A DNA stretch of 64,000 bases from Rufibacter roseus (GCF_001647285.1 NZ_LRML01000005.1:62001-126000), one strand, 5' to 3'. Shown: positions 42,191 through 52,483, numbered from the stretch's first letter. Numbers and translations are program-made. Notes: generated by a model not told the origin, from the sequence alone.

Positions 42191-45100
42191 CTACTGTTTT
42201 ACAAATTTTGTTTTCAGCACCTCTTTCCCTATCTGCAGCTCCAACAGGTATACCCCAGGGGCAAGTGCCGATACTTGTAAAGAATTCTCTGATACAGTTA
42301 AGCCCTTGGGCATAGCAGCCTTTAGTATTGTCCTACCCACCATGTCTCTAATGATAAAGTTTACTTCACCAGTAGTATGCGAGACAAATTTTATAGTAAG
42401 AGCCTCCTGCACCGGGTTGGGGCTTATAGTCAGTAAAGATTGATCTACACGTACCTCATGTTCTATTTCGTCACTTCTGGACTCACAGCCGTTTGTATAG
42501 GTTTTTAGCCAATATCTTCCTGTATTCTGAGCAACTAGTTTTTGGCCTGTCTCCCCTGCTAAAGGGGCTCCGTTAAAATACCACTGATACGCATGGGCGG
42601 TCGGGGCAAATAGGGTATCTGCATTTACGGTGACAGCTACCTTACTTGGGTGGACTTTCACCGTTACAGCACTGGCTGGGCTCTCACACCCGTTTACTGT
42701 TTGTGAAGCGAAAAAAGTTGTGGTGGAGCTTACAATGGGCGTAAAGGAATTTCCAACTGCTAACTCCTGCTTCTTTTCTGCATCTTCATACCATTTAATG
42801 TTATTTCCGGTAGCTACCAGCGGCAACAGTGCTGCTCCTTCACATTGTAACCCCGGCTCTGCCACCTCTGGCGCTGGTGGTATTTGGTAACGGTTAATTT
42901 TCACCTGACTGGCTGATGTCTTTTTGCACAGAGTAATAACCCACTCCAGCACCGTTTCACCGTAACCAATGTTTCTAATCTCTGTAGTGGGGTTCTCCGG
43001 ACTGACAATGGTAGCCTGCCCGCTTATCAACCGCCAGCGCCCAATGCCTTTTTCAGGAGCGTTGGCCTGTAGAGTTGCTATATTGGTTTCACACAGGCTT
43101 ATGTCTGCCCCAGCCACAGCCGTTGCTGGAGTTTCTATACCGCAGTCATATACCACCACTGGCATAGGAGGAGCCAGAACGGTATCTCCTATAATGTTAA
43201 ATACTTCATTTGTGATGATAGGGCTGTTGTAGTCAAAATAAATATCTGCCTTGTTAGTGATTACCGTTCCTTTAGGATTATCTAAATTCTGAGCGATGGA
43301 GAATTTCACAAACCCGTGGCTGCCCGGTTCATTCGTTTTATGATCAGGTAGATTGATGTTCCTGAACGTGAACGTGATCACAGGCTTCCCTTTGCCTGAC
43401 ACCGTATATGTAAAAGGATGCGAGGCCGAGCCAACTCTCAAGGAAGCGATATCTAAATTATCATTGATGGTGTCTTTGATGATAACATTATACGCCACAT
43501 CGGTACCCGTATTCTGAAAACGCACCAAATATTCAAGATCCTGATTTTCTTTAATGTAGTGCCGCTGTGATATTCCCTGCGGACTTACCTGCTTGTCGTT
43601 GGGGTCATAGCTATCGGTAATGGGCAGGCAAGAGATGTCTGTCTCTGTATCGGCCTCATCCATATAAAAAGCATCTATGGGCAGCGGCAAGGCCATAGAG
43701 GGAAAATCAGGCGGAATGGATTTTGGCTGTAAACTCACCACTGGCTGGCTATTACCCGGGTGATGCGGCACCTGATCTGCCTCCAATCTTAACGTAGTGA
43801 TTTGGGCTGGCACCTCCAGAGAAGTTGATGCTCCCGCTTCTAACTTTACCTTACCTCTCTTCACCAACGCTGCATTGGCATAAAGCCTATAAGTAGTACT
43901 GTCTGTCATGTCAGCGGCTCCTTCATTAGAGATGGTGAACGCAGCCACTTTTTCTTCCTCTATAAAATTGGCAGACAAAGTAACACTAGATTCGTCCCAA
44001 CCTTGATTAGGAATTTCACAAGTGCTTTTTGGTGTAATGAAAGCCTGAATACACTGGCTTAACCCCCTAATGCCCTCATTTCCGCAGATGGTGGAATCTG
44101 CAATGGTAAAACTTAAACGGGCACCTGCCTTTAGGGTGCCTATATCAAATAGCAGGTCAGAACCTTGCCGGGCGGCCCAAGGTAGAGAACTGCTGATAGG
44201 TACTACATACTCTGGATAAATGACTTTAATTCTAACGTTGTGGGCATCGGCTGTGCCGTCATTTGCATACGTGACAACCGTGTTGCTGCGGAAGCAGCGG
44301 CGGCGGCGGTCAGTGGCAATATCTATAGAAACAACAGCACATTCCTTTAAGCTATAGCCAAAGTTCAAATTTGGAACTTCCAATTGACCACTATTTATAT
44401 CAATATTAATACTTGGAAGGCAGCTTTGAGTAATTTGTGATTTTGAAGCAAGATCAACTAGAGGCGTGAGGCTGTAGTTTCCTGGCTCAAGCCTTACAGC
44501 AAACTCCCCACTTTCATTTGTCTTGGCATAATATGATCCGGGATCAATTTTAATTATTTTATTAGCAAGACCATTTTCTAAACTATCATTTAAACAATTA
44601 AAATTAATATCAAGAAATAACTTCCCGCTTATTTTTGTAGTTTCATTACCCGTATAGGATAAAGAATCCAGTACAGTACCTATAAAAATATCTCCCTTTC
44701 CTTTACTGTATTTAAATTTACCACTGTTATAGATCTCATCATAAAAAGTAAATCCCAATATGACTCCATTCTTATTTGGTGAATTACTCAAAACCGCATG
44801 CCTTTCTGCACCTACTCCTCCAAATATCTTAATTTCTTGTGCCTCTCCTTTACTATTGAGACTCAAAAGAAACACGCCCCCCTCTTGATTTTCGCTTAAA
44901 TTTATTTCCTTACCTTTAAACCTATACAACCTATCAAATATGCCAGCTATATAAATATTTTCACCATCATGCAAAAATGATTCGGAAGTAGAATAACTTC
45001 CTTGATATGAAGTTACCCACTGAGGCGATCCTGAGGGATCAAATTTAACTAATACTTCTCCAAAGGTGTCTTTAACCTCAATATCCCCTATCATCCACGG

Positions 45101-46048
45101 ACTGCTGTTTGTGTAATAACCTTGGGCTGACATGTAAACATTATCCTTCTCATCCAGAAAAACGTTCTTTATTATTCCATTTGATCTGAGTTGATAACTT
45201 TTTGCAAAAAAAGCTTTTCCATCAGTATCACTTTTAACTATAAATCTATCATAAACAGAACCATTGTAATCAGCCGCTGTTTTATTTTCAAGTATTAAAC
45301 CCGAAAAATTCACAGTGTTCTTAAACCCTCCTATCGTAATAACATTACCTTTAGAATCAATAAAGATGTTGGTATATACTATGTCATTTTTAGATGAGGT
45401 TTGTACCCAAAGCAACTCTCCTACAGAGTTATACTTTGCAAAAAATTCAGTTCTGCCAACGACCTCTGTTTCATTAAACACGAAGTTTTCAATTTTTACT
45501 CCATCAAATTCCCCCACTACATACACATTCCCCTGCTTATCAACCACAATATTTCTACCTAATACATATTCAGAAGGCTTGTTAGGGTCTTTATAATTTT
45601 TACTCCATACTATATTCCCGTTTTTATCTAATTTATCTAAAATAAACCCATGGCTACTTGGCACATACCCTGTGACATATAAAAAGCCTTCATCATCAAT
45701 TGTCATATCTATGAACCCTCTTTCGTACCCTCTGGAAAAAGTAGGAGTTTCATAAATCCATAGGACTTCGTTTTTACGATTGAATTTAGCAATGAAACCA
45801 CCGACAATCTTTTGCTTCAAATCTCCAAATTCAACTTCCTCACCTGTATATTCAGGGAAACTTACATAGTTTGGGGAGCCTATTGAACCCATAACAAATC
45901 TGTTCCCTTCTTTATCATGCAAAATCTCCGTTATATAGTCATCATATTTCCCGCCAAAGGCTTGTATATTTTCAGCATACTGAGCCTTTATTGGACTTGA
46001 AAACAGCAGAACTAAGGATATTATAATTTTAAGTACAAAATATTTCAT
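42191..46048 (-). CDS. large secreted protein with type IX sorting domain
   Basis: A 1285-residue cell-surface or secreted protein. After a signal peptide (first ~22 residues) come repeated beta-propeller-like units (SBBP-like: DEGFLYVTGYVPSS, DKQGNVYVVGEFDG, DSKGNVITIGGFKN) to about residue 460. A prealbumin-like segment follows (ISGKLFLDINFNCLNDSLEN), then CARDB/Ig-like domains and a DUF7619-like region (YDPNDKQVSPQG, YLVRFQNTGTDVAYNVIIKD). The end, from LTISPNPVQEALTIKF onward, is a type A T9SS C-terminal domain. The DNA for roughly residues 1-560 (44380-46048) is visibly more AT-rich than the rest. Confidence 0.85.
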   Translation of the reverse strand: MKYFVLKIIISLVLLFSSPIKAQYAENIQAFGGKYDDYITEILHDKEGNRFVMGSIGSPNYVSFPEYTGEEVEFGDLKQKIVGGFIAKFNRKNEVLWIYETPTFSRGYERGFIDMTIDDEGFLYVTGYVPSSHGFILDKLDKNGNIVWSKNYKDPNKPSEYVLGRNIVVDKQGNVYVVGEFDGVKIENFVFNETEVVGRTEFFAKYNSVGELLWVQTSSKNDIVYTNIFIDSKGNVITIGGFKNTVNFSGLILENKTAADYNGSVYDRFIVKSDTDGKAFFAKSYQLRSNGIIKNVFLDEKDNVYMSAQGYYTNSSPWMIGDIEVKDTFGEVLVKFDPSGSPQWVTSYQGSYSTSESFLHDGENIYIAGIFDRLYRFKGKEINLSENQEGGVFLLSLNSKGEAQEIKIFGGVGAERHAVLSNSPNKNGVILGFTFYDEIYNSGKFKYSKGKGDIFIGTVLDSLSYTGNETTKISGKLFLDINFNCLNDSLENGLANKIIKIDPGSYYAKTNESGEFAVRLEPGNYSLTPLVDLASKSQITQSCLPSINIDINSGQLEVPNLNFGYSLKECAVVSIDIATDRRRRCFRSNTVVTYANDGTADAHNVRIKVIYPEYVVPISSSLPWAARQGSDLLFDIGTLKAGARLSFTIADSTICGNEGIRGLSQCIQAFITPKSTCEIPNQGWDESSVTLSANFIEEEKVAAFTISNEGAADMTDSTTYRLYANAALVKRGKVKLEAGASTSLEVPAQITTLRLEADQVPHHPGNSQPVVSLQPKSIPPDFPSMALPLPIDAFYMDEADTETDISCLPITDSYDPNDKQVSPQGISQRHYIKENQDLEYLVRFQNTGTDVAYNVIIKDTINDNLDIASLRVGSASHPFTYTVSGKGKPVITFTFRNINLPDHKTNEPGSHGFVKFSIAQNLDNPKGTVITNKADIYFDYNSPIITNEVFNIIGDTVLAPPMPVVVYDCGIETPATAVAGADISLCETNIATLQANAPEKGIGRWRLISGQATIVSPENPTTEIRNIGYGETVLEWVITLCKKTSASQVKINRYQIPPAPEVAEPGLQCEGAALLPLVATGNNIKWYEDAEKKQELAVGNSFTPIVSSTTTFFASQTVNGCESPASAVTVKVHPSKVAVTVNADTLFAPTAHAYQWYFNGAPLAGETGQKLVAQNTGRYWLKTYTNGCESRSDEIEHEVRVDQSLLTISPNPVQEALTIKFVSHTTGEVNFIIRDMVGRTILKAAMPKGLTVSENSLQVSALAPGVYLLELQIGKEVLKTKFVKQ

Positions 46049-46143
46049 ATAATCATATCTTAGAAGATGAAAGGTAAGAATTCCTGTCTCAAAATTTTTC
46101 TTGCTGTCCTCTAGCGTATCAATTTCTTTTGGCCTTTTAATTT

Positions 46144-46191
46144 AAAAAGAAAGAAGGCTATCCCATAACTGGGATAGCCTTCTTTCTTTTT
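46144..46191 (-). terminator. strong terminator after lpd
   Basis: A perfect 22-base stem (arm AAAAAGAAAGAAGGCTATCC plus CA) with a four-base loop, 12 bases past the lpd stop codon. It ends the sucA-sucB-lpd operon. Confidence 0.88.
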
Positions 46192-46203
46192 AGTAAAAAT
46201 CTG

Positions 46204-47607
46204 TTAAATGTGAATCGCTCTGTTCTCCGTTGCAGCCAAACAAGCTTCTTTCATAGCCTCGGTATACGTTGGGTGGGCATGGCTCATGCGAGCCACGTCC
46301 TCGGCGGAAGCGCGGAACTCCATGGCTACCACAGCCTCGGCTATCATGTCAGCGGCGCGTGGCCCGATCATGTGCACACCCAGAATCTCATCCGTTTGAG
46401 CATCGGCTAAAACTTTCACAAAACCGTCGGTGTCCATAGATGCTTTGGCGCGGCCAGATGCTTTGAACGGGAATGAGCCGCTCTTGTATTTTACACCACG
46501 CTCTTTTAGTTGCTCCTCCGTAAAGCCTACACCCGCCACTTCTGGCCAGGTGTACACCACCCCCGGAATCAGGTTGTAGTTGATGTGTGGTTTCTGGCCT
46601 ACAATTTGCTCTGCTACCAATACACCCTCTTCTTCAGCTTTATGTGCTAGCATGGCACCGCGTACCACGTCACCAATGGCGTAGATACCCGGCACGTTAG
46701 TTTCCAGATGATCATTCACGGCAATCATACCGCGCTCACCCATCTGCACACCTGCGTTCTCCAGGCCTAAACCCTCAGTATACGGCTTACGACCCACCGA
46801 TACGAGGCAGTAATCTCCTTCAAACGTAATGGTCTCTCCTTTCGGGTTTTCAGCAGTTACTTTTACGGTATCGCCTTCTACTTGTGCACCCGTTACTTTA
46901 TGACCCAAGAAGAACTCGAAGCCTAGGGTCTTCTTCAGCACACGCTGCAGCTCTTTGCCTAAGGCACGGTCCATAGTGGCGATAATGGCATCGGCGTATT
47001 CCACTACTGATACTTTTGCCCCTAAGCGGGCATAAACTGACCCTAACTCCAAGCCAATGACTCCTCCACCAATGACGATCAGGTGCTTTGGTACTTCTTT
47101 TAAGCTTAAAGCCTCGGTAGAAGTGATAATGCGATTTTTGTCTACTGGCAGGAACGGAAGGTTCACTGGCTTAGAACCAGTAGCGATGATGGTTTTATCA
47201 GTTTCTATCTGCTGCTCCTGACCATCTTGCCCAGTCACTTTAATTGTGTTTTTGTTCACGAAAGAGCCCAGACCGTTGTACACGTCAATCTTGTGCTTCT
47301 TCATGAGGTAGGCAATACCATCGTTATTTGACTTGATCACGCCGCTTTTGCGGGAGATCATCTGCTCCAGGTTCACCTTCAGATTATCCAGCTCAATGCC
47401 GTGCGTTTTGAAGGTATGCGCTGCGTTATGAAAGTGCTCCGAAGAATCTAATAGTGCTTTGGATGGAATGCAGCCTACGTTCAAGCAGGTACCTCCCAGC
47501 ACAGAATACTTCTCAATAATGGCAGTTTTCAAACCTACCTGGGCACAGCGGATAGCCGCTACGTAGCCCCCAGGGCCGGAACCGATTACTGTTACGTCGT
47601 ATTTCAT
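46204..47607 (-). CDS. lpdA: dihydrolipoyl dehydrogenase (E3)
   Basis: A 467-residue FAD enzyme that reoxidises the lipoyl arm of 2-oxo acid dehydrogenases. The FAD loop GSGPGGYVAAIRCAQ is at residues 9-23 and the redox disulphide GGTCLNVGCIPSK has Cys41 and Cys46. An NAD-binding GGGVIGLELGSVYARLG and the C-terminal interface HAHPTYTEA, with the active-site histidine, complete it. It is the last gene of the operon but is cut off from sucB by four-helix-bundle unit C, whose left array begins only five bases before the lpdA start codon. Confidence 0.95.
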   Translation of the reverse strand: MKYDVTVIGSGPGGYVAAIRCAQVGLKTAIIEKYSVLGGTCLNVGCIPSKALLDSSEHFHNAAHTFKTHGIELDNLKVNLEQMISRKSGVIKSNNDGIAYLMKKHKIDVYNGLGSFVNKNTIKVTGQDGQEQQIETDKTIIATGSKPVNLPFLPVDKNRIITSTEALSLKEVPKHLIVIGGGVIGLELGSVYARLGAKVSVVEYADAIIATMDRALGKELQRVLKKTLGFEFFLGHKVTGAQVEGDTVKVTAENPKGETITFEGDYCLVSVGRKPYTEGLGLENAGVQMGERGMIAVNDHLETNVPGIYAIGDVVRGAMLAHKAEEEGVLVAEQIVGQKPHINYNLIPGVVYTWPEVAGVGFTEEQLKERGVKYKSGSFPFKASGRAKASMDTDGFVKVLADAQTDEILGVHMIGPRAADMIAEAVVAMEFRASAEDVARMSHAHPTYTEAMKEACLAATENRAIHI

Positions 47608-47612
47608 ATTTC

Positions 47613-47647
47613 AATTAGAAATTAAAAATTAGAAATTATGAATTTGA
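47613..47647. repeat. heptamer array, left flank of four-helix-bundle unit C
   Basis: Five head-to-tail heptamers with consensus AATTAGA (variants AATTAAA, AATTATG, AATTTGA). It is inverted relative to the right flank. It contains the TAA stop of the four-helix-bundle gene at 47636-47638 and ends in its last codons. Confidence 0.88.
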
Positions 47648-48001
47648 TTTCATGGTGATGAGAATTTTGCTGATGATTTTCCTTATCTCTAAGCAATCCT
47701 CATGAATGGAATCAAATGCATTTTCAGGAATATACTGGCTATCTTTTAGCAAGCGCAGCCAATATGAAGTTTCCCTAGCCTCTTTCGCGGCAATGTTAAG
47801 TTTATGAACGAAATCAGCTTTAGAACTTGCAGCAATTGCTTCTTCAACATTTGCACCAATGGAAGTACCGCTCCTAAGAAGTTGCTTCGCTAGTACAAAT
47901 TCTTTCTGCTCCTGAGTCAGGAACTTGTAGAGCTTAATAACCCTCAACGCAAAAGCATAGCTTTTATCAATGATGACATTTTCTCTTTTCCCCTCCTCCA
48001 C
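47636..48001 (-). CDS. four-helix-bundle protein (TIGR02436/Avd-like); unit C
   Basis: A 121-residue all-helical protein of the TIGR02436 group: KSYAFALRVIKLYKFLT, then LAKQLLRSGTSIGANVEEAI, then DFVHKLNIAAKEARETSYWL and a final Ile/Leu-rich helix. The start is GTG at 47999-48001, with an in-frame stop a few codons upstream inside the array, so no ATG start is possible. It is clearly homologous to unit B but far from identical. It lies inside the sucB-lpdA gap, enclosed by inverted AATTAGA arrays. Function is unknown. Confidence 0.87.
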   Translation of the reverse strand: MEEGKRENVIIDKSYAFALRVIKLYKFLTQEQKEFVLAKQLLRSGTSIGANVEEAIAASSKADFVHKLNIAAKEARETSYWLRLLKDSQYIPENAFDSIHEDCLEIRKIISKILITMKSNS

Positions 48002-48033
48002 AATTTCTAATTTCTAATTTCTAATTCATAATT
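48002..48033. repeat. heptamer array, right flank of four-helix-bundle unit C
   Basis: On the minus strand: AATTATG, three exact AATTAGA units, then AATT, ending at the base before the GTG start of the four-helix-bundle gene. The outer end is six bases from the sucB stop codon. Confidence 0.88.
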
Positions 48034-48039
48034 AAGTCG

Positions 48040-49635
48040 CTAGACTCCAAGCAACAATCTCATTGGATCTTCCAACAATTCCTTAACTCTTACCAAGAAG
48101 CTAACAGACTCACGGCCGTCAATAATGCGGTGGTCGTAAGACAGGGCTAGGTACATCATTGGTCTGATTACCACCTCGTTACCCACGGCAACCGGACGGT
48201 TCACAATGTTGTGCATACCCAAAATAGCTGATTGTGGCGCATTGATGATTGGCGTAGACATCATAGAACCGAACACGCCACCGTTGGTGATGGTGAAGGT
48301 ACCACCGGTCATTTCGTCAATACCCAGTTTATTCTCACGGGCACGCTTAGCCAAACGAATTACCTCTTTCTCGATACCATCTAAGCTAAGGCCTTCGGCG
48401 TTGCGGATAACCGGAACTACCAGACCTTTAGGAGCCGAAACGGCAATGGAAATATCGCAGAAGTCGTTGTACACAATCTCACCGCCGTCAATCTGGGCGT
48501 TCACCGCTGGCCACTCTTGAAGAGCCATGGTACATGCTTTGATGAAGAACGACATAAAGCCCAAGCCTACCTCGTGCTTCTCTTTGAACTTCTCTTTGTA
48601 CTTGGCTCTGATATCCATAATCGGCTTCATGTCTACCTCGTTGAAAGTAGTCAGCATGGCCGTTTCGTTTTTCACCGTTACAAGACGGCGAGCAACTGTT
48701 TTACGCAGGCTGCTCATCTTCTCGCGGCGGCTATTGCGTGAACCTGCAGCGGCCTGAGGCTGGGCAGCAGATTCTTTAGCAGCTGGCGCAGAAGCTGCGG
48801 CTGGTTGAGCTGCCGGACGAGCTTGTGCATTCTGAGCATCTTCTTTCGTAATACGTCCGTCGCGGCCAGTACCAGAAACATCAGATGCGGAAATACCTTT
48901 CTCTGATAATATTTTACCGGCCGCCGGCGATGGAGTTCCGCTGGCGTAGGTAGAGGCTCCGCCCGCTGGGGCAGAAGCAGCCTGAGCTGGTTGTGCAGCA
49001 GGAGCGCTTGCTTTAGGAGCCGATGCACCTGAAGTAGCCCCTACTTCAATGCGGCAAATGGTAGCACCTATTTCTACGGTTTCACCTTCCTTAGCCACGA
49101 TGCGCAGTACACCGGCCGCTTCAGCAGGAAGCTCAAAAGTAGCTTTGTCTGACTCAAGCTCGCAAAGAACTTCATCCATAGAAACCTGATCACCGTCTGA
49201 CTTCAGCCACTTGGCAATAGTCACTTCAGTAATAGACTCCCCTACTGTTGGAATATTAATATCTAAGGTCTCGCCAGAACCGCCACCGTTAGGAGTATTT
49301 TCAGCAGCTACAGTACTCTGTGGGTCAGTTACTGATTTAGATTCAGTAATGCCTTCTTTACTGGCAGACGTTGCTGGCTCTGGCGCCGATGTACCTTGAC
49401 CGGAACCATCAATCACGCAGATAACTTCACCAATGGCAATGGTGTCACCTTCTTGAGCCTTTATTCTTAAAACACCGGCAGCTTCGGCAGGCAGTTCAAA
49501 AGTGGCTTTGTCAGATTCAAGCTCACAGATGATTTCATCCATGGCAACTTGGTCGCCCTCGTTTTTTAGCCATTTGGCTATGGTTACTTCCGTGATGGAT
49601 TCGCCGACAACCGGCACTTTTACTTCTAAGCTCAT
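48040..49635 (-). CDS. sucB: 2-oxoglutarate dehydrogenase E2, dihydrolipoyl succinyltransferase with two lipoyl domains
   Basis: A 531-residue acyltransferase core of the 2-oxoglutarate dehydrogenase complex. Two lipoyl domains are present, each with [17 protein letters not shown] (lipoylated lysines near 43 and 164), joined and followed by Ala/Pro/Ser-rich linkers. A peripheral-subunit-binding segment ([21 protein letters not shown]) precedes the catalytic domain, whose [11 protein letters not shown] carries the active-site histidine. Most E2o proteins have one lipoyl domain, so the doubling is notable although known in Bacteroidota. It lies downstream of sucA. Confidence 0.93.
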   Translation of the reverse strand: MSLEVKVPVVGESITEVTIAKWLKNEGDQVAMDEIICELESDKATFELPAEAAGVLRIKAQEGDTIAIGEVICVIDGSGQGTSAPEPATSASKEGITESKSVTDPQSTVAAENTPNGGGSGETLDINIPTVGESITEVTIAKWLKSDGDQVSMDEVLCELESDKATFELPAEAAGVLRIVAKEGETVEIGATICRIEVGATSGASAPKASAPAAQPAQAASAPAGGASTYASGTPSPAAGKILSEKGISASDVSGTGRDGRITKEDAQNAQARPAAQPAAASAPAAKESAAQPQAAAGSRNSRREKMSSLRKTVARRLVTVKNETAMLTTFNEVDMKPIMDIRAKYKEKFKEKHEVGLGFMSFFIKACTMALQEWPAVNAQIDGGEIVYNDFCDISIAVSAPKGLVVPVIRNAEGLSLDGIEKEVIRLAKRARENKLGIDEMTGGTFTITNGGVFGSMMSTPIINAPQSAILGMHNIVNRPVAVGNEVVIRPMMYLALSYDHRIIDGRESVSFLVRVKELLEDPMRLLLGV

Positions 49636-49666
49636 AATTTTCTTTTCGCTTAAGATGGCTATTGAA

Positions 49667-49710
49667 GTCTGTTTTAGGCCTGCTTTTCAAAAAGCAAGCC
49701 TAAAACAGAC
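49667..49710. repeat. interspersed palindrome copy 19
   Basis: GTCTGTTTTAGGCCTGCTTTT and its near-exact complement, with only one or two central bases unpaired. It starts ten bases past the sucA stop, within the sucA-sucB operon. Confidence 0.85.
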
Positions 49711-49720
49711 GATTTCTCAT

Positions 49721-52483
49721 TTAGATGCTAAAGGCTTTTTCTATCAGGTAGCGCTGCTCTTTCTGGTGGATTTTGTTGTAACCAGTGGCTGGCGAAGAAC
49801 TCGGCTTACGAGATACCACATCCTCCACGTCTTTGCGCATTACGCTCAGAATGTAGGTCCAAGCTCCCATATTGAACGGCTCTTCCTGCACCCAGTACAC
49901 TTTAGCGTTTTTGTACTTACCTAATTCGCGCTCCAACTGCACCTTCGGGAACGGATGCAACTGCTCCAGACGGATAATGGCTACATCTTTGCGGTTAGTT
50001 TTCTGCTGCTCTTCCAGTAGGTCATAGTATACTTTACCAGTACACAGCAACACTTTCTTCACACTCTTCGCCTCGGCGTAAGTATCACCTAGCACTTCTT
50101 GGAAAGAGCCTTGCGTAAAGTCTTCAATTGGCGACATCACGTTGGAGTGACGTAGCATAGACTTAGGCGACATGTGGATGCATGGCTTACGGTACGGCGT
50201 AGCCAACTGGCGGCGCAGCATGTGGAAGAAGTTAGCAGGCGTGGTACACTGGGTCACGTACATGTTGTATTCAGCGGCCAACTGCAGGAAGCGCTCTGGG
50301 CGGGCATTAGAGTGCTCCGGACCTTGGCCTTCGTAGCCGTGCGGCAATAGCATTACCACTCCGTTCATCCGCTGCCATTTAGATTCGGTAGAAGAGATGA
50401 ACTGGTCAATCATGACCTGGGCACCGTTGGCGAAGTCACCAAACTGGGCTTCCCAGATTACCAGTGCGTTAGGGTTGGCCATGGCATACCCGAATTCAAA
50501 GCCCAACACGCCATATTCAGACAACAGCGAGTTGTAAATCTGCAGTTTCTGTTGGTCTTCCTGAATGTGGTTCAGGTTGGTGTAAGAGGCGCTGGTGTTG
50601 GCATCGCGCAATACGGCGTGGCGGTGCGAGAATGTTCCGCGGCGCACATCTTGCCCGCTCATGCGAACAATCTTGCCATCTAAAAGCACTGAGCCATAGG
50701 CCAGCAACTCAGCCGAAGCCCAGTTAAGCGAGCGGCTCTCAAAGAACATATCCTGACGTTCTTTGATCAGCTTTTCAATCTGCTTTAATGGCTTGAAATT
50801 CTCTGGCAAGGTGGTCAACGCCTTACCAACTTTCTCCACAGCCTCGGCAGAAATACCTGTCACCGGCGATTGGTCAAAGTCTTCAGGAGTAGAACGACGT
50901 AACTGCTGCCATTCTTTTTCAAGGTTTTGGTAGTTGTAAGGCAGTGGCTCTTGCTTTACCATATCCAGACGCTCTTGCAGCATCTGGCGGAATTCTTTGT
51001 CCATTTCCTCGGCCACCTTGGCATCTAACTCACCGCGGGTTACTAACGATTTGTTGTAAATCTCGCGTGGGTTAGGGTGCTTAGAGATAATGTTGTACAA
51101 CTGCGGCTGCGTGAACTTAGGCTCATCTGCTTCGTTGTGGCCATGGCGGCGGTAGCACACCATGTCAATAAAGATATCGTTGTGGAATTTCTGACGGTAT
51201 TCAGTAGCCAAACGCACCGCAAACACCACTGCCTCAGGGTCATCACCGTTTACGTGCAACACCGGCGCGTCAATGATTTTGGCTAGATCAGTGCTGTAGA
51301 TAGATGAACGGGCGTCTTCAAAGTCAGTGGTGAAACCTACCTGGTTGTTAATCACGAAGTGAATGGTACCGCCGGTGCTGTAGCCTTCTAGCTTCGCCAT
51401 TTGGGTTACCTCATAGCCAATTCCCTGTCCGGCAACGGCCGCATCACCGTGAATCAGGATAGGAAGGATTTTATTTGTGTCGCGCTCGTACATAGAGTCA
51501 AGCTTGGCGCGTACAAAGCCTTCCACCACTGGGTTTACCGCCTCTAAGTGCGACGGGTTTGGCGCAAGCTTCAGGTTAACACAACTTCCGCTGGAGGTGT
51601 ATACTTCACTAGAGAAGCCCATGTGGTATTTTACGTCACCGTCGCCCATGGTCAAATCCGGCACGGCAGTTCCCTCAAACTCAGAGAAAACCTGCTCATA
51701 GGTTTTGCCCATGATGTTCACCAACACGTTTAAGCGACCGCGGTGGGCCATACCTATCACCACTTCCTCTACGCCCAGCTCGGCACCTTTTTCAATAATG
51801 GCATCAAGAGCCGGAATAGTGGTTTCACCACCCTCTAGAGAAAACCGCTTCTGCCCTAAGAACTTAGTGTGCAGAAAGTTCTCAAACACAACTGCCTCAT
51901 TCAGTTTAGACAGGATGCGTTTTTTATATTCTATAGAAGGGTTAAAGTTTACTGATTCTTGCTCAGCCTTCTGCTTGAACCACTCCAGCACCTCTGGGTC
52001 CCGAATGTACATGTACTCAAACCCGATGGTTCTTTCGTACACTTTCTTCAGGGTAGCCAGAATATCACGTAAGGTAGCTGTACCTAAACCTAACTCAGAA
52101 CCACTTTGGAATTTGGTATCTAAATCAGCCTCAGAGAGACCAAAGTCAGACAAGTCTAACAAGGCTCTGCGGTCTTTACGCGGGCGCACCGGGTTTGTGT
52201 TAGAGCGCAAATGGCCACGTGAGCGGTAAGAGTAAATCAAGTTACGCACCTGAATCTCTTTGTCTACCTCACCTGCGGTGGCTCCGGTAGTTACGCCGCC
52301 TGCAGCCGGTTTAGAAGCTACAGCTCCCTCACCATTTTCACCGGGGTAGGTTCCTGAGAATTCAAATCCTTCAAAAAATTTCTGCCAACCAAACTCCACC
52401 GACTGTGGATCTTGCTGGTACTGCTTGTACAGTTCGTCTATATAGGCGCCATGGGCGTTGGCTATATATGAGTATTTATCCAT
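49721..52483 (-). CDS. sucA: 2-oxoglutarate dehydrogenase E1
   Basis: A 920-residue thiamine-diphosphate enzyme that decarboxylates 2-oxoglutarate in the TCA cycle. It has the N-terminal segment YIDELYKQYQQDPQSV that anchors E1o, the signature GMAHRGRLNVLVN, the HGDAAVAGQG thiamine-binding region, and VCYRRHGHNEADEP. The transketolase C-terminal domain includes ERFLQLAAEYNM and SPKSMLRH. It heads the operon with sucB and lpdA, with a TATATTTG -7 box 78 bases upstream. Confidence 0.96.
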   Translation of the reverse strand: MDKYSYIANAHGAYIDELYKQYQQDPQSVEFGWQKFFEGFEFSGTYPGENGEGAVASKPAAGGVTTGATAGEVDKEIQVRNLIYSYRSRGHLRSNTNPVRPRKDRRALLDLSDFGLSEADLDTKFQSGSELGLGTATLRDILATLKKVYERTIGFEYMYIRDPEVLEWFKQKAEQESVNFNPSIEYKKRILSKLNEAVVFENFLHTKFLGQKRFSLEGGETTIPALDAIIEKGAELGVEEVVIGMAHRGRLNVLVNIMGKTYEQVFSEFEGTAVPDLTMGDGDVKYHMGFSSEVYTSSGSCVNLKLAPNPSHLEAVNPVVEGFVRAKLDSMYERDTNKILPILIHGDAAVAGQGIGYEVTQMAKLEGYSTGGTIHFVINNQVGFTTDFEDARSSIYSTDLAKIIDAPVLHVNGDDPEAVVFAVRLATEYRQKFHNDIFIDMVCYRRHGHNEADEPKFTQPQLYNIISKHPNPREIYNKSLVTRGELDAKVAEEMDKEFRQMLQERLDMVKQEPLPYNYQNLEKEWQQLRRSTPEDFDQSPVTGISAEAVEKVGKALTTLPENFKPLKQIEKLIKERQDMFFESRSLNWASAELLAYGSVLLDGKIVRMSGQDVRRGTFSHRHAVLRDANTSASYTNLNHIQEDQQKLQIYNSLLSEYGVLGFEFGYAMANPNALVIWEAQFGDFANGAQVMIDQFISSTESKWQRMNGVVMLLPHGYEGQGPEHSNARPERFLQLAAEYNMYVTQCTTPANFFHMLRRQLATPYRKPCIHMSPKSMLRHSNVMSPIEDFTQGSFQEVLGDTYAEAKSVKKVLLCTGKVYYDLLEEQQKTNRKDVAIIRLEQLHPFPKVQLERELGKYKNAKVYWVQEEPFNMGAWTYILSVMRKDVEDVVSRKPSSSPATGYNKIHQKEQRYLIEKAFSI

